Origin: Apodemus sylvaticus
Lineage: Eukaryota; Chordata; Mammalia; Rodentia; Muridae
Assembly: GCF_947179515.1 (NCBI RefSeq)
Contig: NC_067472.1
Span: 106,431,506-106,495,505, forward strand
Direction of reading: 5' to 3'
DNA length: 64,000 nt
How positions within the stretch are numbered: position 1 is the first letter of the stretch; every line of letters starts with the position of its first letter. A program made the position numbers and the translations under genes. Under the pieces are notes generated by a model, which saw only the letters and a list, made by a program, of their open reading frames with translations, searched no databases and was not told the DNA's origin. Of the stretch, positions 24,444-38,000 are shown piece by piece.

Positions 24444-24820
24444 TGATTAGAAGCCTTCTTGTTACAAGGTCAAAATAAGTTCATTGCTGTTTTCTGTAAA
24501 CCTTGGGTTTGACCCTGTGGTCAACCCATTTTCTGGGATTTGACATGTTCCATACTCTATTATACCCCGACTTCCACCCTGATAAGATGTTCTGCCAACT
24601 TCCTGTGTAGCCAACATTCCCCTGGAAATCCCTCCCCGCTTGAAAACCATCTAGTCTTACAAATTTTGAGTTATATAAATTCTACTTCTATTTTCGATGC
24701 TATTCTTTAAAACCCTGCTTTAGGGAGACAGCCCTGTCTGATAGAAAATAAAACTTGCTTAATTTGTCTAAAAGAGTTTGAGTAATGATTTTTACTTTTG
24801 TTCGGTGGGATTAATACAGG
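24444..24820 (+). mobile_element. Candidate solo LTR with own TATA and poly(A) signal
   Basis: TG-opening, ACA-closing segment with ttatataaat near 24671 and aataaaacttgc near 24748, the expected U3-R-U5 order on the plus strand. Family not identified. 24830-25140 has nothing recognised. Confidence 0.5.
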
Positions 24821-25161
24821 GTGAAACAGAGTCCCCTGGAGATGGTTGAGCCACACACTGCAGTACAAGTTACTTCAGCAGGTCCTGCTTCTGGGCGATG
24901 ACCGGATTTGCTAGTGTGGATATCAGGGTCCGTGTACAGGGGAGGTCTTGTGACCTAGATTTGTACTGTTCAACACTCTGGCCCAGAAGCCCTGGTGGTT
25001 TAATACTTTGACAAGCCCCTGCTGGTATTCCACCCTGCTGTGAGTCTGAAAAGTTCACAGGTTCTACTGGAGGTGCTCACTATCAGAAAACCTACAAATA
25101 AGCCCTTCTCATGGATCAGGGTTTACCTTTGTAATAAATATTGTAGGATTTTAATATTTTT

Positions 25162-25165
25162 TTAT

Positions 25166-25205
<40 letters not shown>

Positions 25206-25346
25206 CCGAGACAGGGTTTCTCTGTGTAGCCCTGGCTGTCCTGGAACTTACTCTGTAGATCAGGCTGGCCTCGAACTCAGAAATCCGCCTGCCTCTGCCT
25301 CCCAGAATGCTGGGATTACAGGCATGCGCCACCACCGCCCGGCAGA
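25162..25346 (-). mobile_element. B1 SINE with long T-run and 14-bp duplication
   Basis: Flanked by attttaatattttt at 25148-25161 and 25347-25360; the T run (A tail) is nearly 40 bases. It lies about 0.5 kb upstream of the Rps3 promoter, followed by (GT)n at 25384-25422 and a B1-like fragment at about 25610-25700. Confidence 0.95.
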
Positions 25347-25381
25347 ATTTTAATATTTTTAGAAAGACGCACGCGTGCGCT

Positions 25382-25425
<44 letters not shown>

Positions 25426-25739
25426 ATGCTTGCATATATGTATACGCATCCATGGTTTTTAACAGTCTCACTCTGTAACTTACTGAGCCATCCAACTGGT
25501 CCCCTAAATACATTTCAATGAAAGTTTTCATTAGCATGGACGTAAAGGTGGGTAAAATTTGTTAGTGTGTGCTTATGCCTGTGGTTTGCAACTCGAGTCT
25601 CAAGGTTGCTCTGTTCAAACTTTTATTTATTTACGTATTTACTTTTGAGTCAGATGCTCTTACAGCCCAAGCTGGCCTCGAAATTCCTAGCTACACTTTT
25701 GTAGACGCAAAACTTCATTTCCCAGGAACACTTGCAAGT

Positions 25740-25846
25740 GTCGCCGTCGCGTCTCGTCGCGTCTGGTCGCGTCATTGCTCCCGCCCTATATACCTACTTC
25801 CGCCCGCGAGCCACTTCCTTTCCTTTCAGCAGCGCGAGGCGGCAAG

Positions 25847-25853
<7 letters not shown>
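25740..25853 (+). promoter_or_regulatory. Rps3: Rps3 core promoter
   Basis: Contains a TATA-like cctatatac at 25785-25793, about 25-30 bp upstream of the pyrimidine initiator; an inverted ETS/GABP site acttccg at 25796-25802; and a YY1-type aagatggcgg at 25844-25853 spanning the start codon, a common arrangement in mammalian ribosomal protein genes. Upstream are three perfect gtcgcgtc 8-mers at 25746, 25756 and 25766. Site functions are inferred from motif matches. Confidence 0.8.

Positions 25854-25876
<23 letters not shown>
25816..25876 (+). other. Rps3: Rps3 exon 1: 5'TOP leader and first 10 codons
   Basis: A short 5' UTR of about 25-33 nt starts inside the pyrimidine run cttcctttcctttc (25814-25827), as expected for a terminal oligopyrimidine mRNA under mTOR-LARP1 translational control. 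The first ten codons (MAVQISKKRK) end at a GTAAGC donor. The exact start nucleotide within the pyrimidine run is not determinable from sequence. Confidence 0.85.
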
Positions 25877-30339
<4,463 letters not shown>

Positions 30340-30640
30340 GTACGTCTGCGGTGACCTTCCGGGCCAGACTGTTCACTGCTTTTTCCTCTGATGTTAAGTG
30401 TGTGAATCAGGTTCTTTTAGCTTAGTGTGGGGAAACACAAATTAGGATGTGGTATTCTGTCGACCCACAAGTCTCAATGGGTAAACTGCCTTTGTTGGAG
30501 TTCAGCCCTTCAGCAGCCTTGTGAAGGTAGTGTCAGGCCTTCATGCTGGGTTGTATTAAAGGCAGGCTGAGTGTGCCCATGTAGTAAGTGAAGGCACACA
30601 CATGCATTTTTCTCACCATTGTTATTTTATTTGGTTTCAG

Positions 30641-30715
30641 GGTCTTGGCAGCTGCATCTGGAGGCTGGATGTTATCTTGTAAAGACGTTTAATAAAATCT
30701 TGAACAAAGACACAA
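30641..30715 (+). terminator. Rps3: Rps3 exon 7: 3' UTR with poly(A) signal
   Basis: Noncoding last exon after acceptor ttggtttcag. AATAAA lies at 30691-30696 and cleavage is expected about 15-25 nt later. The 3' UTR is very short, typical of ribosomal protein genes. Confidence 0.93.
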
Positions 30716-30719
30716 GGCC

Positions 30720-33700
30720 TGACTGGGTTGTGTCCAGCGTTCCCCTGACTGAGTTGGGTTGGCCTATGGAGCGGTGCTTGTTCTGCTGGTTTAAGCAGGA
30801 AGGCTTGAGCAGAGCTGACCAGAGAAGTCATGGGGTCACTGGGCAGCATCCTGACCCTGTGCTGAGCAATTGAGGGTTAGAAGAGCAGTTTGGGTTTGGT
30901 GCACATGGTAGGACCCAGGTCCTTGGACATAGTAAGCACACATAAGACAGTAAGTCGGCTATGTCTGTGGCCTGGAGTAGTCTTTTTTTTTTTTTTAACC
31001 TAGAATGAAAGAAGACGGATGGCTCAGCGGGTTAGGTGCTTCCTGTGAAAGCCTGTGGACTGTCTTTATTGTGCACTCATCCCTACATCCAGAGTAAAAT
31101 GGCTGTTTTGCCATGCTGTACTGTTTTAGTCTCAGCATCCCAAACTAAACAGGGAATTTTTGATGCCATTTAAGCTTGGAAGTTTGAAATGTAAAACCTG
31201 TTGGTAAGATCCATATATTTCTAAGTCCTGTACTTAGACATTGTTTTGGAAAATACAGAAAATTCAGAAATCTGTAGCTTCTTGGCTATAATATTTTCGA
31301 AGCACTTACTGTTCATGTGTTTAGTGGGGAGTTAATGTTAGCTTGGGAATTCTGTGCTGCTTGGTGAGAGGACTAATGAAGCTGTCAAGAGCCCGGGGGT
31401 AGCCTGGCTGGTGCCCAACGGCTCGCCTTCACGGGCCACCGGTGCTCTATTTCATTGTCTTCACCTGTGTAGCTTAAGTTACTCATGTTGGTCGCACACT
31501 GCCTATGTCCATAACCTGTTAGCTCTGCGTGTTGGTTGAGTACAGATGTACATTTTTTTAAAAGACAGGTAATGTAGCCCTGGCTGGCCTCTGCCTCCGG
31601 GTATTGTAAATAAGGTGTGCAACCTTCATCTGGTTGATTAAACTCATGAATATACAGCCAATTACTGACATCTGAGGTCTCTAGACACTGGCACAGGTAA
31701 TTATTTACCATGAGACCTCATAAGACAATGAAACTCCAGTCCCAGGAGATCTGACAGCCTCTTCTGGCCTCAAGCAGCTACACACATATCAGTAGCTTTG
31801 AAAATGTTCTCTCCACCCTACCCTTTTGTGCCACAAAAGATCTTTTTCATCTCAGCCTGTGAGATGGTTGCTTCTTTCCAGTGGGTGGCACTATGCAACA
31901 GCATTGCCATAGAGCACCAAGCAAGGATGATCTTAGGAATCTTGTCTGGGAAGGGAAAACTAAAACACTGGACTTGAACTTGGAACATGCTGGAAATAAG
32001 GTTGCTGGCAGCATGCGATCCATACTGAAGTCTTGTAGGCACGTTGTCCAGTGGTGCAGGAGCATGACTAGCTGGGTCCACAACTCAGACCCACCTACCT
32101 GTGGTTGTTTTCAATACTATTTTCTACCTTGGGGCTATTAATGTTTTGATGCTAAAATCAACTCTGTTTTTCAAACAAAAAACCATGGCATGTTTGAGGT
32201 GAGATTGTAACTCCTCCTAGGCCACTTAACATTGAATACCTTCAATGGACAATTCCATCTCCTGATTGACAGCCTAACCTTCACTGTCTGAGGCAATGTT
32301 TATTTCTCTGAGGGTTTAACTCAAGATCATTTCCAGGCACAAAATTACCACCAGACCCAAAGCTGGGAATATCTGCCCTCAAGCTCTCACAATTAAAAAT
32401 AAAACTGCAGCCCTGGGTATATGGAATGTGGGAGTTTAAGCTGCTCAGATGATGTGTGGTTTGTCCACTGGAGGAGGGGGGGGGGTCACTGCTAATGGTG
32501 GATAATACATCCTGGCTGCTGGGAAGCTACCCATGCTTACCAGGGGAAAGAATGATACACTGGAAGCATTGATCAACTTGTGTCCCCCTCACTGTTCTTC
32601 ATTGGGTGTCTTGAGACATAGTTTAAGCTTGCCTGCGACTTGATACGTAGACTAGAGCTAATGTCTTAAATGAGCTCTCCCTCAATATGATTGAATGCTC
32701 ATGAGCTGGGCTGGAACAAAATGGAATACCGGTTCCAGATTTCAAGTCTGCAATAGGCTCTTAGTTCCATGGCTCTCAGATTGGGTCACAACCTCCTTGG
32801 GAACAAAGGATTCTTTCATGGGGTTGCATATCAAATATTTATCAGGGTTTTTTAAGGGTAGAAACTAAAGTTGAAGTAAATTTGTGGATGGGGCTACAAT
32901 GAGGTCACAGCATTAGGAAGGTTGAGAACTGCTGCTCTAGCTGCCTGTACTGATTTTGTACTCATTAGTTGTGGAAAACATTCATAGCCCCTAGCTTTGT
33001 CAAAGGCTTTGTTCCACAACTGAGACATTTGTAAACAGCAGTTAGGATGATGTGGCACCTCAGCACTTGTGGCATCCCTGAGGTTCAGGCTTCAATCTCT
33101 AGTAAAAATGCCAGCAGCCTAACTCCTCTGGTCACCACTCTGCAGAGGACAGCTGGGTCTCAGGTCAAGCTCAGGTTGTTAGGGGTGTCAAGGCAGTACA
33201 CCTTTACCCACTGTGCCATCTTGTCTTTTTTTGTCTTAATTGTTCTCATCTACTGAAGACCTTGCCAGCATGATTGTCACTAGCACCTTGGGGCAGAAGT
33301 GCCGTTGTGTGTCTGTCCCTACATTTGTCTGATCTGTCAGATGAGTGAGATTTCCTGTCAGTTTTCCTGCCATGATGGGTATAAAGAAATTATGAGTCCC
33401 ATGTGATATTTCCAGATTAGTGAAGGATGGTGCAATACTGAGATCTGCACGGAGGAAGTGGGGGCGTGTTGTGATGGCGCCATCCATTGTTCACGTCCTA
33501 GGCTGTCCCATTCTGCGTGCTCTTAATTGCCTCACTTGCCCGTGTCCAGCCAGACAGCATGCATAGAATAAAGGAGCCTGAATGGAAACCTGGGGGCGAC
33601 TGCTTGGTCTCAGGAGGTGTCTATCCAGGGGACACATCCGAATCCTTTACAAGAGTTTGCCCTGGATTGGCTCCTATTGTTGTGTAGACATGTGGTAGGT

Positions 33701-34690
33701 GTCAGTGCTTTGTCCTGTATGCTCATGGGGTGGGGACAGGCAGAATCTGTGGGTCTGGCCCACACTCCCGCCTGCTGTCATTATCAGCTGTGACCAGATG
33801 GCCACAGTTCCCTAATCTGTGCTCTTGGAGCTCAGCTGGGACCACAGCCTTTGTGCCTGGCTGTGACGGGGCAGCCCCAGCTGGAGAGACCCTGCAGACA
33901 TGACCCTCAGGCACTGAGGATGGGAGAGATTGGAAAACAAACAGCCTTGTCTTCAAAAGGCAATCTGAACGCAAATGAGTGTCTGGCAGCTGGGGCTGGC
34001 CAGTACCTAGGAGTGCTGCCTCAGGATCTCTGGTGTGTTCCCCTTTCTCCCACCCAGGAGTTCTCTGTGTCCAGAGCCTAGGGCCACACAGAGTATATTG
34101 TGGCATCAGAGCTGTGCCTCACGTTGATGTTGGGCATCTAGCCAGTCCTGGTACAACCTGACCCGTGGCTGTGGTGCCTTCTCTGCCCTGAAACAAAACT
34201 GAGGAGCCTGGAGGGGTGGCTCATTGGGTAAAGCCTCGCTGCAAACCCTGATGATCTGAGTTCAGTCCCTGAAACTCACCTGTTAGGAAAAAACTGACTA
34301 CAAACTGTTCTCTGACCTCCACACAGGTACCACGACATAGGAATTTTAATATCTACAGTAACAAAAGTAAATGGGTAATGGGCGTGCTAAAGGTTGGACA
34401 TAAGTGTTCCTCCAAAAGCAATGTTAGGACCTAATATCCAATATCAGCAGAGAAAAGGGGGCTGGTGACATGGCTCAGCTGGGAGTGCTTGCCATGCTAG
34501 CCGGATCCCCAGAACTCACGTACAGGTGGAAGGAGAAAACAGAACCAGACACAATCCAATGGCACCTGCCCCTGGCCTCTCCAATGTCCAGAGCTGAGTA
34601 TTTATCTGTTCATACACTCCTACAGTGGGAACCTGGCAAGCTGTGAAAGCAGGAGAGGAGACTCAGGATTCTAGCTAAGCAGACATGAGC
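30720..34690. other. Intergenic region between Rps3 and Klhl35
   Basis: No gene recognised; the two genes converge tail to tail here. Contains a SINE fragment (31015-31060), a hAT-like remnant (about 32775-32940, ending gttgagaactgctgctctag) and tRNA-type SINEs at about 34205-34350 and 34458-34600. Confidence 0.6.
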
Positions 34691-34694
34691 TGGA

Positions 34695-34838
34695 ACACCC
34701 AGCTTTTGAAAAAGGTTTTATTTCAATAAGAAGAGGGGAAATAAGTTAAAGGACTGTTCTCATGGAGGTTCCAGGAGGGGAGCCAAGGGCTGTGCCCAAA
34801 CGTTCCCTGCCTCCTGACCAAGGCTGCCCTGGCCTGAG
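34695..34838 (-). terminator. Klhl35: Klhl35 3' UTR and poly(A) signal
   Basis: Short 3' UTR. An AATAAA on the minus strand lies at 34717-34722 (tttatt on the plus strand), about 120 nt past the stop; cleavage is expected near 34695-34705. Confidence 0.8.
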
Positions 34839-35027
34839 TCATCTGCTCAGGCTCTGGACGATGGTGACACAGCCATGAGAGCTGGTGCAGCGCTGCAGGG
34901 ACGGCTGGGCCTCCAGCTGTCCACTGCCAGGGTCGAAGGTGAAGACGCTGTTGGTGCTTTCCCCGTGTTCGTCCCGCCCGCCAAGGATGTGGATCTTCCC
35001 ATCACACACCGTCACACCACAGCTCTC
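34839..35027 (-). CDS. Klhl35: Klhl35 coding exon 6 (Kelch 6) and stop
   Basis: Acceptor tccactcag. The coding part is 189 nt including TGA at 34839-34841. Encodes ESCGVTVCDGKIHILGGRDE to the C-terminus CVTIVQSLSR. Confidence 0.96.
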   Translation of the reverse strand, partial: ESCGVTVCDGKIHILGGRDEHGESTNSVFTFDPGSGQLEAQPSLQRCTSSHGCVTIVQSLSR

Positions 35028-38000
35028 CTGAGTGGACAAACAGATGAACAGTGAACTGAGACGCACCCAGGGACTTCTGCTATGTGACCGAGCCTTGCCC
35101 TACAGCCTGACCAGGCAATCTGATGGCAGGGAGACAAGTAGCCCACTTTATGTCTTAGGTCTCATCTGCACAGTTTAAAGAGTAAATATTCTCTCTGTTG
35201 AATATGGCATAACCTTCAATTGGTCTTAGCCAGAAAGCTAAAGTTATGCTTAGAAGGTCATACCCATGCATGGAAGATTGTACACACGGGGACAGTAAGG
35301 CCATCCTATAGTCTTATTCAGAGAAGTTGGAAGCCTCAGCCTTGAATCATCCAGGGCCCAAACTGACAGGAACCACCAATTATACCTAATACATAGTTTC
35401 TTTGGAGTCTTGGGGAGACAGTTGGGTGCAGGGGGAGCAAGGGGCTGTGGGAGTCAGAACTTGTACCTCTGGTCACTGATGTCACTGGAGTAGGGGACTT
35501 AGCAAGTCCCTTGCCCACTCTGCTAGTTGGTACCTTTGGGACAGACCAACCCCCTCCCTACTCAGTCACAGCACTTGAATTCTATGTCCTGCCTTACTAC
35601 AGCCCAGTTGGTGGCCCTGGGGCAACCTCTCTAAGGCTATTCTCATCTGAAATGAAAGGCGATTTGTCGCTGGGAGGACAAGCAAGGGGACTGAGTGAAA
35701 TCATTTACAATGGGATGGTGTAGGCCCTCTAACCTGGGAGCTCCAGTGTCTTGGGAGTGGGTCTGTACCCCTGACAGGGCCAGTGCAGGAGCTTGCCAGG
35801 GAGCCCCACTTACCACAGGGCTGGGCAGGTCAGCTGCCTCTCTCCAGACATCTGAGCCAGGGTCATAGGTAAAAATTTTGCTCATGAGGCCTCCCACCAC
35901 ATAAATGGTGTCTTCCAGGGAGACAGCCTCAAGACACCGCTGCAAGAAGGGTGCTGGGGACCGCAGGCTCCACTGATCCTCCTTGGGGTCAAAACACTGC
36001 ACCTGCAGGAGGGAAGACAGTGGTGAAGCAGCTCACCCCGAACTGCCCTGCTACTTGGCACAGCACCCCCCCCCCGCTTTTTTTTAAAGATTTATTTATT
36101 TAGCTGAGAGGTGGTGGCGCACGCCTGTAATCCCAGCACTCTGGGAGGCAGAGGCAGGCGGATTTCTGAGTTCGAGGCCAGCCTGGTCTACAGAGTGAGT
36201 TCCAGGATAGCCAGGGCTATACAGAGAAACCCTATCTTGAAAAAAACCAAATCCAGAGAAAAAGATTTATTTATTATATGTAACTACACTGTAGCCGTCT
36301 TCAGACATTTTTTCTTCTTGCTCCAGCCCTGCTCACTCACTCGCTGTAGCTGTCTTCAGCGCCCAGAAGAGGGCGTCAGATCTCATTACAGATGGTTGTG
36401 AGCCATCTTGTGGTTGTTGGGATTTGAACTCACAACCTTTGGAAGAGCAGCTGGTGCTCTTAACTGCTGAGCCATCTCTCTAGCCCATGCACCCTAATTT
36501 TTATCCTACTAGGATCAGCTTATACAGTGCAAGGGATCAAACCCAGAGCGTCCTACCTTCTACAACCCCAGTTTTTAATAGATCACCATCATCTTTTGGA
36601 TAGAGGAAAAACATTTTAATCAGTTTTACCTCTCTAAGTGTATATGGGTGCCTGCGGAGGCCAGAAGAACCTGGAGCTAGAGAGGCAGTTGTGAGCCCCT
36701 TGACTTGAGTGCTGGGAACCAAACTCTGGTCCTTTGCAAGAGCAGCCGCAGAGCCACCCCTCCAGTTCGCTCTTTTCACTTTTAAAATCTATGAAACCCA
36801 CCCAGATGGTACCAATCCGAAGAGTTCGGGTGTTCTGCTGACTCACTGAGTAACCTCAGAGGAGTACTCCCTCCCTCTCCCGGCTTTTCGAGGCGGGGTT
36901 TCTCTGTGTGGTGGCTGCCCTGAAACTTGCTCTGTAGATAAGGCTGGCCTTGAACTCACAGATTCACCTGCCTCTGCCTCCCCAGGGCTAGGATTAAAGG
37001 CACGTGCTTGGCTGAGGTCAAGATTCCCCAAATGCTGACGGTATTTAGAAAATAGACTGCCTCACACCAGCGCCCAGATCTCGCCTGCACACAGTAGACT
37101 ACGCCGTTTCCTGTAGTCTCCACTGTCCCCCAACCACAAAGCCCGAGCCCACCTTGTTAGTGTTGGCACCGTCTTGCCCGGCGCCCCCAATCACGTAGAG
37201 CAAGCCAGCGCAGGGCGCCACGGCTGCAGAGCTCACGGCCTCCGGCAGGGGCGCTGTGGCCGCCCAGGTGTTGGAGAACGGGTCATAGCGCTCCACGCTG
37301 CGCAGGCGTCTCAGGCCATCGAAGCCACCGACTGCAAAGAGCTGATGGCGAGGACAGAGGCCAGGCCCCTGGATTCAGGGCTACAGGCGACTCCAACGCC
37401 CCACTGCTTCCGTCTGCGAGCCCACCAGGGGCGTCCCGGCACAGCTATTGCCTGGCTACCTTCTCTCCCTAGTTCAGGAACCCTTCCTTCCCTGTTCAGT
37501 GCAGGTGACAGGCTGGTGTCTTGATGAAGAGGGTCTCAGCTGCAGATGATGCTGAGTAATGACGTGAGTGGTAACTAAGGGTTTACAACCCACCTACCAT
37601 TTCATGTTTTTGAATGCAGAATGATGTTTACAAAGATAACTGGCAGCATTTTGTTTCTATGTGGGAGAGTCAAGACTCAATCCCTGGTCTGTTTGGCACC
37701 AAAGCTAAACCCTTCGCCACTGTATTCCTCGGTGTTGGCTATTTATCTGGTAGGGGTGATGTTGAGACCAGGTCTTGCTGTGTGGCCCTGGCTGGCCTCA
37801 AACTCATGACCCTCCTGCCTTAGCCTCCCGAGTACTGAGATTACAGGTGTGAGCCACTACGCCCAGCTGCAGTGATGACTGTCAACACTATTGTGGGATC
37901 TTGAGCAAGTCCTTATCTTCTGGGGGCCTCAGATCCCTCCTCCCCGCAACCATCTATCTCTGCCTTGGCTCCTAGGACAGCAGCCATAGCATGTGCCTAC

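Noticed and set aside
24870..25058. Short frame upstream of Rps3 as a new gene
   Set aside because: No start context, homology or splice signals; adjacent to a candidate LTR.
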